Source: Schistocerca nitens
Taxonomy: Eukaryota > Arthropoda > Insecta > Orthoptera > Acrididae
DNA: 64,000 nucleotides
NCBI RefSeq assembly: GCF_023898315.1
Contig: NC_064622.1
Coordinates: 358,961,234-359,025,233 of the forward strand
Reading direction: 5' to 3'
The notes under the pieces are model-generated. The model had not been told where the DNA came from. It saw only the letters and a program-made list of their open reading frames with translations, and did no database searches. Of the stretch, positions 43,701-56,800 are shown in pieces (the stretch's first letter is position 1; every line of letters begins with the position of its first letter). The position numbers were made by a program, and so were the translations under genes.

Positions 43701-46700
43701 GCTTAGAACTGGGTTTCCATCTGAGCTCTTGATATTCATGCAAGTGGTTCTCCATTCTCCAAAGGTCTCTTTAATTTTCCTGTAGGCAGTATCTATCTTA
43801 CTCCTAGTGAGATAAGCCTCTACATCCTTACATTTGTCCTCCAGCCATCCATGCTTAGCCATTTTGCACTTCCTGTCGACCTCATTTTTGAGATGTTTGT
43901 ATTCCTTTTTGCCTGCTTTATTTACTGCATTTTTATATTTTCTCCTTTCATCAAATAATTTCAATATTTTTTCTGTTACCCAAGGATTTTTACTAGCCCT
44001 CGTATTTTTACCTATTTGATCCTCTGCTGTCTTCACTATTTCATCCCTCAAAGCTACCCATTCTTCTTCTACTGTATTTCTTTCCCCCATTCCTGTCAAT
44101 TGTTCTCTTATGCTCTCCCTGAAACTCTGTACAACCTCTGGATCTTTCAGTTTATCCAGGTCCCATCTCCTTGATTTCCCACCTTTTTGCAGTTTCTTCA
44201 GTTTTAATATACAGTTCATAACCAATAGATTGTGGTCAGAGTCCACATCTGCCCCTGGAAATGTCTTACAATTTAAAACCTGGTTCCTGAATCTCTGTCT
44301 TACCATTATATAATCTATGTGATACCTTTTAGTATCACCAGGGTTCTTCCATGTATACAACCTTCTTTTATGATTCTTAAACCAAGTATTAGCTATGATT
44401 AAATTATACTCTATGCAAAATTCTACCAGACGGCTTCCTCTTTCATTTCTTAGCCCCAATCCATATTCACCTACTATGTTTCCTTCTCTCCCTTTTCCTA
44501 CTCTTGAATTCCAGTCACCCATGACTATTAAATTTTCGTCTCCCTTCACTACCTGATTAATTTCTTTTATCTCATCATACATTTCATCAATTTCTTCGTC
44601 ATCTGAAGAGCTGGTTGACATATAAACTTGTACTACTGTAGTAGGTGTGGGCTTTGTGGTTATCTTGGCCACAATAATGCGTTCACTATGCTGTTTGTTG
44701 TAGCTTACCCGTACTCCTATTTTTTTTATTGTTATTAAACCTACTCCTGCATTACCCCTATTTGATTTTGTATTTATAACCCTGTATTCAGTTGACCAAA
44801 AGTCTTGTTCCTCCTGCCACCGAACTTCACTAATTCCCACTATATCTAACTTTAACCTATCCATTTCCCTTTTTAAATTTTCTAACCTACCTGCCCGATT
44901 AAGGGATCTGACATTCCACACTCCGATCCGTAGAACGCCAGTTTTCTTTCTCCTGATAACAACGTCCTCTTGAGTAGTCCCCACCCGGAGATCCGAATGG
45001 GGGACTATTTATACTCCGGAATATTTTACCCAAGAGGATGCTATCATCATTTAATCACACAGTAAAGCTGCATGCTGTTTGCAGTACCAGAACAGCAAGG
45101 CCATTTTGGTTAGTGTTACAAGGCCAGATCAGTCAATCATCCAGACTGTTGCCCCTGCAACTACTGAAAAGGCTGCTGGCCCTCTTCAGGAACCACACGT
45201 TTGTCTGGCCTCTCAACAGATACCCCTTCCGTTGTGGTTGCACCTACGGTACGGCTATCTGTATCATTGAGGCACGCAAGCCTCCCCACCAACGGCAAGG
45301 TCCATGGTTCATGGTCAGTGATATGGGTCTGTAATTCAGTGGGTTACTCCTATTTCCATTCTTGAATATTAGTGCGACCTGTGCTACCTTCCAGTCTTTA
45401 GGAACAGACCTTCTGTCAAGTGAGGGGTTGTATATGATTGCAGTCGCTGTGCATCTTTGTATGTGAGCATGATGATTATCAGAACTGGTCACATGGTTTA
45501 AATGTTGTTATCACACTGTACCAGTGACACTGTCCACTGTCTAGCACCTGTTACAAAGCAGGGTGCACAGCTCAGTGGAACGTGCTGAAACTGTTTCAAA
45601 GATTGTTTCATCTATGTCGTAGCACTGCTTCCCCTCACCCCACCCCATTTTCTTGTATAGCTCACAACCATGGTGCAGGAAGGAACTGAGCCATCAACAC
45701 GTCCCAAAGTAATGCTGCAGTTATGTCCCTGTTCTCTATTAGACCCTGTCCACATACTAAGTGAGGTAGCACAGTATTTAAGGAATAAGACTCGCACATG
45801 TAATGAGCAGCATTAAAATTCCCATCAAATTTTATGATTTCTGTGGTTCTGTAAATCAAGGAAGGCAATTGTTGGGACTGTTCCTTTGAAAATGACCCTG
45901 TCAATTTCCTTCAGTATCCTTGTCTAACAATCTGAACTTGTTCTTCATCTGTATTGACCTTGTCATTGATGGAGCATTGCATGCTGATCTTGTTCCTTTC
46001 TATCTTGTCATCTGTGGGTGCCACATTTTCATTCCTCTCGTATTTTATTTAACTTTATTTTTATTCTTGCCTTGCCACATACTTAAAATTTTGATAGCAA
46101 AACTGTGCAGAAGGGGGTGAGAGTACAATTCTGAAAACCCGTCTCATCCTGTGAAGAAATGCACATAGAAGTGCTGAAAACAAAGCATTTTGGAAGATTT
46201 CATGAAAAATGGAAAAATTAATTCTGTGCTCTGCAGTAAATTGCATGTAGGTATGTCTGTCAACCATGACTTGGAGAGCAGCATCTGTAATATAGTTGAT
46301 TTTTATGAATACATAAATTAATATACATTATTTTTTGTTTGTCAGCTGCTTTGAGAAAAGTTTAATGTGTTTAATTTCTTGGTGTAAAAACCCTGTGAGC
46401 GACTATTTGTTCTACACGCTTTAATTACAGCAGAAATTCAACTACTTAAGTACAATAAAAGAAAATATTCCATGAAAAATAAAATAATTGTTATTTTTAT
46501 TCATATCCAAATACAACTAAGCTGCTTCATTTTTAATCTGTTCTCATTTTCTTGTTGCAGTCAGACATCATTGTCATGAGCTCTGATCTGGTCACAGACT
46601 TCAACATTGAGAATGTGCTGGATGTTTTTAGAAAACATCAGGCTTCTATTGCCAGTGTCTTTTTCCAGTCACCTCCCGATGTTGGAGCACTACAGACTGG

Positions 46701-49700
46701 TCCGAAACAGAAATACAGGCCAGGTATATGACACTTGTACCTATAACAGCAAGGCACTGAAGGAGCCTGTCTACTCTTTTGGAGTCCCTGGAATGAATGT
46801 CAGTCATTAAGCAATGTGATGTGGTATAGTAGAGTAATATTAAAGAAAAAAGTGATCTAGCAGCTTGCTTTTATGTATAAAGAGTCATGTAGTTCCCACA
46901 CTTCTCCTTTGTGCATATTTAAAGATTATGCACCTCAGAAGATTGTGATGCATGTGCCGGTATCTCAAGCATAGAGAAAAGTTTATAATCGAATAGTTTT
47001 ATATGTTGACTTGTGAGAGAACTGATACTTTTGCTCGTCCTGTCTGGTGGCACATGGCCAATTAGAGATATAATTCTTTTGAGTGTTATCACAATGAAGT
47101 TAAATCTTTGGACAAAATGGGTAAGGCAGCAGATTCTTCATTTATTATAATTAATATAAACATTTATTTCCAGCTTCGTATAATTGCTGTCCCAGATAAG
47201 ACCTGATTTAATTATAAAATGTTATTTCTGTAATTATTCTCAATGGCCATGAATTTCTTTTAATAATTTACATCTTTGAAGTGAAGGGATTGTAATGAAA
47301 TGTGTACACATTGTTTTATATTATAACATTTTTACTTTTAACACTCAGAATTATACACATACCTTTTTCTAAGCTGAGAATACTCTTCGAACAACTAAAA
47401 ATGAGTGAATGAGTGGTATTTTACAATGGTTGTTTTAACAGTGCATGCAAAGAGTTCATTAGATTTTGTAAATAAACATGATGACTTTGCACCATTATCT
47501 GAAATATCTGCAGTGTTATTACACCATCAGCTTTACAGCAGTTGATGTCATTAGGCTCACCTGAAAATATGCTAGGGGAAGGATGTGTTACAATCTTTGT
47601 TTCCTACATGTATACAATGCTCTGAAAGCCACCATACAGTGCATGATAGAGGGTAACCTGCACCACTGTTAGTCATTCTCTTTCCTGTTCCATTTGCAGA
47701 TGGAGTGAGGAAAAACAACATGTCAGTATGCTTCCATATGAGCTCTAATTTCACTTATTTTGTCTTCACGGTGACAGTCTGAAACAAGTGCCAGTTCTCT
47801 AGATTTACTCAGTAGTGTTTCAAGAAAAGAACATCTTCTTCCCTTCAGGATTCCCACTGGAGTCCACGGATCATTCCATTAAACTTGCATGTTCATTGAA
47901 CCCGTCAGTAACAAATCTAGCAGCATGCTTCTGAAGTGCTTTGATATCTTCCTTTAATTGGACCTGGTGGTGATCCCGAACACTCAAGCAGTGCCCAAGA
48001 ATGGATTGTGCAAGTGTTTTGTACACAGACTCATTAAAGTTTCCTTGAATTCTCCCAAAAGTCCACCATTTGCTTTCCCTGCAACTGGCTTTCATGTGGA
48101 CACTCACTTTCAGCATTATGTCTGTATGTTTAATTGATGTGATTGTGTCAAGAAACACAGCACTAATACTGAATTCGATCATTACAAGATTGTTTTTCCT
48201 ACTCATCTTCATTACCTTACATTTTTTCACATTTAGGGCAATCTGTCATTCATCACACAAAACAAAAATTCTATCCGAGTCATCCTGTATCCTCCTACAG
48301 TGACTCTAAGACTACACTTTCCTAAACACTACAGCATCATTGAAAAATACTCGCAGAGGGCTGCTCACCCCATCAGTTGGATCATTTATGTTTGTATGTC
48401 CCTGTGGCACTCCTGAAAATACCTTTGTCTCCATTTAACATGTGCTCTCCAGGACAATGTACTGAGTTCTATTAATGAAAAATTCTTTGAGGTCTCACAT
48501 ATTTGAGAACCTGTTCCAGATATTTGGATCTTTATTAACATTCAGCAGAGTGTTACTATGTTAAATACATTTTGGAAATATAGGAATATGGAATTTGCCT
48601 GTTGTCCTCCATTCATGGTTCATATCGCTTGAGAATAGAGTATGCTGGGTTTTGTGGGAGTGATGCTTTCTAAATAATTGTTGATGTGTGGATAGAAGCT
48701 TTTCCCTTTCAAGGAAATTTATTATATTCAAATTTATGATATACTAAAGGATTCTGCAGAAAATCAAGATTAAGAATTTTAGTCTGGAATTTTTCTGGTC
48801 TGGTCTTTTGCTGTGCACTTTTTTCCATCTCTGCTGGACTTCCCACTGAGAAAGGGGGGGGGGGGGGAACTCTTATAAAATCTACCATTCAGCAATTGCT
48901 TCAGTATCTGCTTTTATAGAAAGCAAATGAGACAGTGTATTTTGGCTTCAGTTTGTTATAACTCTTGAGATACAGACACCATAATAATACAGAGTCTCCC
49001 ACTCAACCTCCCTGATTTCAAAGACCCAGGAAAAAAGCCACAGTAAATATGTCAATGAAAAATGCACCACATCATAGAGCATCTCAAAGAATTTATATTC
49101 CTGCATCAGAAGTGCCAAGTATCGTCACCATTGTGCAGTATGGTCGCATGAAGTGAAAATAGCAACTCCATGCAGCGCAAGTAAGCAGTAGTGTGGTTTG
49201 CAGAAACAAAATTGCCGATTACTGTTCAAAGAAATTATCGTCGTGTGTATGAATGTGATCCAGCTGATGTGAAAACAATTAAGGAATGGCATAGGAAATT
49301 TCTGGCAACAGAAAGTGTTCTGAAACATTCTGGTGGTGCACGTTTATCGAGTTTCAGAAGAGACGGTGGAGGACATCAGACAAACATTTCCCAGAAGCCC
49401 ATGTAAGTCAATTCGTCAAGCATCTACACAACTTGATGTACCTTGATGAACATTGCATTGTGAAGTCCACCAGCGTCTTCGTATGTGTGCTTACGAAGTG
49501 CAAATTCTGCAACATCTGACGCCAAACGACAAGCCATGCCGACAACAATTTGCTACGGGTATATATGCTGCAGCGTATTGATATGGATGCCAGATTCCTG
49601 GAAAGATGTTTATTCTCAGATACGGCAACCTTTCATCCATCAGGAAGGGTTAATAGGCATAATGTTTGGATTTGGGGTTCGCAAAATCTGCACATTGTCA

Positions 49701-50754
49701 CTGAACATGTTCGTGATAGCCCTAAACTAAACGTCTGGTGCAGGCTAATGCACGATAGGATTGTTGAATGTTTCAGAACACTTCCTGTTGCCAGAAACTT
49801 CCTATACCATTCCTTAATTGTTTTCACATCAAGTGGATCACATTCATACACACAACAATAATTTCTTTGCACAGTAATCGGCAATTATGTTTCTGCAAAC
49901 CACACTACTGCTTGTGCGTGCTGCTGTGGAGTCACCTTTTTCACTTCATGCGACCATGCTGCACTCTGGCAAAGATGCTTGGCACTTCTGACACGGGAAT
50001 ATAAATTCTTTGAGATGCTTTACGATGTGGTGCATTTTTCATTGTTGTATCTACTGTGTGTGTGTGTGTGTTTTCCCCTCTGTGTCTTTGAAATCAGGGA
50101 GGTTTGAGTGGGACACCCTGTATTATCAGGACTGAACATCCTGCAATGTTCTCAAACATTAACAGTGGCATTGTACTGTGGTATTTTGTTTAACAGCACA
50201 GAATTTGTATAATTTCATGCATTGTAAAGTTTACTGATGATGTTTGTATCCAGAAGGAATTGTTTCAGACTTGATAGGGAAATCTTTTGTTAATCTTTCA
50301 TTACGTTGCTCTGCAGTGGAGGTAATGGACGAGTGCACCTCCATGTTTTTTATTTCTGTACTGGAATAGGCCACGACAAGGAGTGCTGGTGTGTAGGGAA
50401 AAGAGATCCAAAGTCATTAATTAGTGTCACATTTTTTGTATTTTTGTCAGTATAACACATACATAATTACTTAAGCAAGTATGTGTACTGAGTTTTCTGT
50501 CAATTCCATTAATAAATTTTTCCAGCACGCACCTGGGTGAAACAGCAAGTATTCATCTAGTGGAGAGCTACTAGCCAAGAAAATATTATGAAATTCTAAA
50601 GCATGTTAAATGGGTGACTAATTTTTCTTGATTGATCTGGTGGATAAAATCTTCATGGTTATGTTACTTGCTACAAAACTGAGACAGTTTTTTCAACATT
50701 TTTTTCTGTGGAGGTAGAAAGTAGGAGAGAGAAAGAGAGGGGGAGGGGAGGGGG

Positions 50755-50811
<57 letters not shown>

Positions 50812-53800
50812 GAATGAAACTTCCCCTTCATAGTTGTGCAAACTAAACATGAAGAAGATGCCAACTAAATTGCTCTGTGTATCGGAAAACTACACGCTTT
50901 GACACATATCAAAATGAAAGCTGTATATTAGAAACATGTTCATGTCACACCAATGATTGCACTGGAAACCATAGAAAGCTAAGATAACAACATAACCATG
51001 AAGATTTTATCCACCAGATCAATCAAGAAAAATTAGTCACTCTTTAACATGCTTTAAAATTTCATAATATTTTCTTGGCTAGTAGCTCTCCATTAGATGA
51101 ATACTTGCTGTTTCACCCAGGTGCGTGCTGGAAAAATTTATTAATGGAATTGACAGAAAACTCAGTACACATACTTGCTTAAGTAATTATGTATGCGTTA
51201 TGCTGACAAAAATACAAAAAATATTAATGAAGTAACAAAGCTTTGAGCCTTTATGGAAAATTTACTCTTATACGGATCTAAGAAGGAAGAGGTAGGGTAA
51301 AGTGTTTGTACTGTTAGGAAAAACAGTAAAGATAAGAAGTGACAAATTACTCAAACCTGCATATAAAAGAGTTGTTTGACCAAAGGAATGAAGAGAGGCA
51401 ACCACATCCATACAGCTGAGACATTTTGTAGTGGGTAAGCACATGAGCCAGAAATAAGATGTGAGCACATACACACTACTGCATTCTCCTGGCATTGCAC
51501 CCAGAAAGAGATGAAACTTTTACTTAGATGTATGGAGGGGATAAGGACTTAGGATTGGAAAATATTATGAATACTATGCCAGAGAAAGTTCATCCCAGTT
51601 ATGAGCTGAGGTAATTGTGTGTGGTTCACTGAGACTGAAAAAAAGGCATATTTTATTTTTTGTTTCCTTTTTGTGTCAAGTTCTTTAAACTGGTGTCCAC
51701 ATTTACTTATTTGTCTATCTGCTGTTTTCTTTTAATTTGCTATCATGGTTTTAAAATAGGCTGCATGTTACACATAATGTTGTGTATATGAATATAAAGC
51801 ATCATACATTAACATAACATTCAAAATGTGTTTATGTACCTCATCATTATATTGTTTGGGGAGGTAAATGAAATCTATAAGAGGGAAGAGGACATGGCAG
51901 AGAGGGATTAGTAGTTACATGGCAAGAGGGAATAAAAAGATCTACAGATTACTCTGTGGCCACGTGGCTTGTAAGAACAGTATGAAATCAAAAAACCACT
52001 GACAAAATTTCTGAAAATGTTGTCCCCTGCAGGTCCGGGGATTAGAATAGGCCTGAGGTATTCCTGCCTGTCGTAAGAGGCGACTAAAAGGAGTCTCAAA
52101 TGTTTTGGCCGTCTGAGATGGTCCACTGTAGGGTTTGACCTCCATTCTCCAAAATTTTTCTGAAGAGCGAGCCACTTGGGGAAGGGCATCTTACATGGTG
52201 CATCATGTCCATTGTGCACTGATATCTTTAGCATACTTTATCGTCTTGGATTTGCAGTTCCAATCATTCTCCAGCTGTTCGGCAAAGAATCCTTCCTTGT
52301 TGCAATTTCCTCCATCCACTGTGCAGTGTCGTTTTCTATGACGACGATCATTGCCTTCTTTGCACCTCGTATCCAGAACAGTAGCCACCTCATATGCAGC
52401 ACGGTAGCCAGTCCATTGTGGTGGGGACGCCATGTGCCCTATGGTTGTAGCCCCATGACTGCACAGGGATTGCTCTGCTGATGCCTGTGGCATTAACTCC
52501 CCACATATGCCAAGAAGTAGATGCACATCTACGTGGGGCATCAGGACTCCTGGCAGTGGCCATCCTGCCAGGTGGCCTTTGATGAGGTTGGATGGCGCCC
52601 GGAGGGAGAGCCCCTGGTCGGAGTGGGTGGCATAGGACAGATGACACGCCATGAAGCAAACAATATCATCTCTTTCTGGTGGTCAAACATCAGCAGCCTC
52701 TAAGCATTCCGAGGTCTCAATTTAATGCAAAGAAGTATGATCCCAAATTGTTCCCCTTCCTGGCCAAGCTATGGGAGGAATGCCAGGCTAAAGGTGGAAG
52801 CAAACCTTATTCGCACCAGTACATTGTATGTACAAGAGCTGATGGGGAATCCTTTATGTTGATGAAGCCTCAGTTTTTTGTGGAGTATTTAGAGGATAAG
52901 TCTGGGGAGGTGGAGCGATTGTCCAAAATGCGATCTGGGTCAGGCTTGATAAAAAAAGCACCCTCTGCCCAGTCACAGGCATTACTTACTTGTGACAAGC
53001 TGGGGGATGTTTCTGTTTCCATCACAGCCCATAAGAGCTTAAATTGGTCCAGGGTATTACATTTCACAGGGACCTTCTTTTGCAGTCAGATGACAAACTG
53101 CACCCCAGCCTAGAGCGAAGAGGGGTATTATATTTCACAGGGACCTTCTTTTGCAGTCAGATGACTACCTGTGCACCATCTTAGAACGTCTGGCGCATCT
53201 ATAGGGGTCTGAAGGATAATCGTATGTCCACTGGGTGCCTTCATCTTGGCCTTTGAGGGTGATACATTTCCTAGTGATGGTATACTGCTGTAATGTAAAG
53301 CTATATATCCCTCCCCCGATGCTGTGCTTTAAGTGCTAGAAGTTCAGGCATATGTGTCCCCGCTGTACTTCCAGTGTCACATGTTGCAATTGTGGTTGTC
53401 CATCACATCCCGGTACTCAATGTGCCCCGTCTCCCATTTGTGTCAGCTGTAGTGAGCAACATTCCCCTTGCTCGCCTGACTACAGGATTCTACAGAAATA
53501 AAGAAAAATCATGGAATACAAGATCCTGGACCAACTGACCTACACTGAGGCTAAGATGAAATTTGGAAGGCTACATCTTGTGTGCATGACATCCTCTTAT
53601 TCCGCCACTACAACAACGGTTCCAGCCCCATCAGTTCCACCATTTATAGTTGGCCCACAGGGCTGCAAACCTACACCTACCCCCTTAATGGTGGTGAGGG
53701 GGGGGGGGGTCGCAATCTTATCCCTGTTGCTCCCACACCACCTGCTTCGGGAACAATGCCTCCCCAACCATCGGGGATATCAGTGGGAAAGAGGACACCT

Positions 53801-56800
53801 GCCAGTGGCTGAAGCATTCACAGGCAGCTGGTCACAGGGCCTCAAGATCCTCCTCAGTCCGTGAGACTGAATCAGTCAAGCCCTCCCAGCCAGAGAAACC
53901 CAAGGAGCAGTGAGAGAAATCTAAAAAGAAGGAGATCCCAAGGACAAATAAATTGCAGTGGCACCCGCACCACTGCTGCCTACAAGCTCTCCATCTGAGG
54001 ATAAGGTGGAGATTCTGGTGTTTGCAGAGGATCTAGATCTCACCAGACCCTCAGACACAGTGGATATAGAATGCACAGGTACTCAGTCGGTAGCAGCAGG
54101 TGACCCTGAGGCATAAACTGCTTCCTTGATTGCTTCGTGCCTTCCCAGCCTCACAATGACAACATTCTCCAGTGAAATTGCGACGGTTTCTTCCACCACC
54201 TGGCCGAACTGCAACAACTGCTAAGCCTTACACCTGCTTTCTGCATTTACCTCCACAAAACCTGGTTCCTGACAATATGGACCCCTGCCCTTCATGGCTA
54301 TAGGGGATATTACAAAAACCATAGCGAATATGATTGAGTGTCAGGTGGAGTTTGCGTCTATGTCCTTCACTTGCTATGTAGCGAACCTCGAAGCTGTGGC
54401 TGTCAGGATTATGACAACACAGGAAATAACTATCTGCAATGTATATCTTCCTGCTATGGTACCATACCCCTGAACATATTGGCTGCACTGATTTGTCAAC
54501 ACCCTAAATCTTTTTTACTTTTGGGAGATTTTTAATGCCCATAACACCTTGTGGGGTGGCACCAAGCGTACTGGCCAAGGTAGAGATGTCGAAAATTTAC
54601 TGTCTCAACTTGACCTGTGCCTCTTAAGTACTGAGGCCCCCATACATTTATGTGTGGCTCATGGTACTTACTCAGCCATTGATTTATCACTTTGCAGCCC
54701 AGGCTTTCTCCAATCTATCCACTGGAGAGCCCACGATGACTTGTATGGTAGTGACCACTTCCCCATCTTCCTGTCACTCCCCCAGCATCATTCCTGGACA
54801 CCTACATAGATGGGCTTTAAATGAGGCAGACTGGGAGGCTTTCACCTCTGCCATCACCGTTGAATCTCCCCCATACAGTAACACTGATGTGGTTGTTGAG
54901 CAATTCACCAGAACGATCATTTCTTCGGCAGAAAATACGGTCCCTTGTTCCTTAGGGTGCCCCTGGTGAAAGACAGTACTTTGATGGTCGCTGGAAATAG
55001 CTGATGCCGTTAAAGAGTGTAGGTGGGCTCTACAGTGACATAAGTGGCACCCTTTCCTGAGGCACCTAATAGCTTTTAAATGGCCCCGTGTCCATGTTCG
55101 CCAGCTCATAAAAAGAGAGAACAGTAGTGTTGGGAGAGTTATGTTTTGATCATTGGGTACCATATATCGCCTTCACCTGTCTGGACGAAGACCAGATGTG
55201 TTTTTGGTGACCAGACGCTGACAGGTGTCCCTGGCATTAACACCAACGGCGTGTTATCTACTGACGCAAACGCAATTGCTGAGCACATTGCTGAGCCCTT
55301 TGCTTGAGCCTCTGCGTTGGAGAGTGGCTGGTTTATCCTTTTTATTCTTGTGATCAGCCAGCGACAGCCATCTGCGTCCATGTTTTAATCCCTTCTACAT
55401 GTTTCTTGCGTCTCTCTGCGGTTTTCTTGTTCAATTTTGTTCATTATAGTATTTGTTGCCCTTCTATCATTCTTTTGGGTTTTCTTTTCTTCTGGTTTTC
55501 TGGCCATAAGTCTCATTTGTTTTATTCTTTCCCTTGTGAGAGGGACCAATGATCAAGCAGTTTGGGCCCTCCCCCCCCCCCCCCCCCCCCCATCCTTTAT
55601 ACCAACCAAGCAGCCAGTCTGAAAATGTTCAAGGATATTTTCTAAGTATTTTGATATTTGGACCAGTGGTCTGTAATGGCTTATTATAGAGTAATAACGT
55701 AATTATGGTTTATTTGATTTGTTGCCCCCAGTTACCTCTATTTCCATGCAGAGACCTTCACAGCAGGCAAAAAGCTTGTAATAGACAATCATGAAAAGCA
55801 CTGAGCAATGTGAAAGGTATTGTGATGTAATTCTCATCATTGCAAGAAGAATTCAGCATAGCTTTATTTTGACAGTCTTCGATTGCTTTTAGTGAACCCA
55901 TACATATGGTACATAACAGGCAGTTCATCAGTAAGCTTACCCATACTGCTGAGTATAACTGTAAACATAAATAAATACTGCCTACAATCCAACCCGAGAC
56001 AAAACCAAGCAGTACTGGTTGCAAGATTGAGGTCAAAGACCAAACTTGGTATTACTGCTGTCAACAGCAAGTATTGTGAGTGAGTGGAAAAGATTCATTT
56101 CCCAAACATGACACATAGCCCATACCATTGACAGTTGTACTGTTACACAGATATATTCAGTGCACTATAGATATAAAGATAAATGGGATAAGAAATCAAG
56201 TGAAGTACAATTGACCTGTAACGAGCCACTGGAGATGATGCGTTCCCTTGTATCAAAATACTCGTAAAGTATTCGTGAGCAACCTCCCATATTTTTTCAG
56301 TTAGGTTCAGGTTCACACTGTATGCTCGTATGGAATCCAGAACAGATCCCAATGCTACACAGATTTTGCTATTTAAACACTACACAACACTACACTACAC
56401 CACAGTACCCTACACTATACTACTTTGAGTCAGAACTGGAAACTGCTTTTCTCAATTTTTGGGGATTGTTAGTGCTGGTGCACTGATATATAGTGCAGGA
56501 TTCACAGGGACTGTGTTGCGATTTCATGTTTGTGTGTCTTCCCCCTTATGAGGTGTAGAGTTTGGGAGAGAGATGACTGTCATGATCTCAGGATATTCTT
56601 TGTGGTCCTCCTCAAGGCTCATGTCCTCACTGCCAGTGGGAGGCTGTTCTGGTTGGATGTTCTGCCATGTTACATCTGATTGTCATGTCACATACCTTCT
56701 CCCAGCTTCTCTCTTGACTGGATTCCACAGCCTACATAAGGTTGTTGAGTTAAATCGTTGTTTCTGTATTTGACAGTACCAGTAAGTAGAAGGCTACACA

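Larger units (their letters stand above)
42089..45312 (-). mobile_element. RTE-type LINE, apparently full length, inserted in the CR1-like copy
   Basis: Flanked by the 10-bp duplication GGTCAGTGAT (42079-42088 and 45313-45322). The minus-strand 3' end is a (CAA)n tail at 42089. The 5' end begins ATGAACCATGGACCTTGCCG at 45312 and includes about 200 bp of leader absent from the other copy. Length 3224 bp. The reverse transcriptase gene inside is frameshifted. Confidence 0.93.
39762..46560 (+). other. eIF2B gamma intron 2
   Basis: GT...AG intron of about 6.8 kb. It holds a diverged SINE, a Tc1-derived remnant, a CR1-like LINE, a full-length RTE and another diverged SINE, listed separately. Confidence 0.85.
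52020..55620 (+). mobile_element. LINE of the I/R1/Jockey type, internally deleted (no reverse transcriptase)
   Basis: The 5' region (GGCGACTAAAAGGAGTCTCA at about 52080) is a leader I recognise as a repeated LINE start in locusts, from memory. ORF1 with zinc knuckles, then the ORF2 endonuclease, follow. After about 55330 the reverse transcriptase is missing and the sequence goes to a 3' UTR-like stretch with GAGAGGGACCAATGATCAAG and CCAACCAAGCAGCC. Confidence 0.68.

Noticed and set aside
50664-50864. Leu/Ser-rich ORF on the minus strand
   Set aside because: It is the translation of the (GA)n microsatellite.
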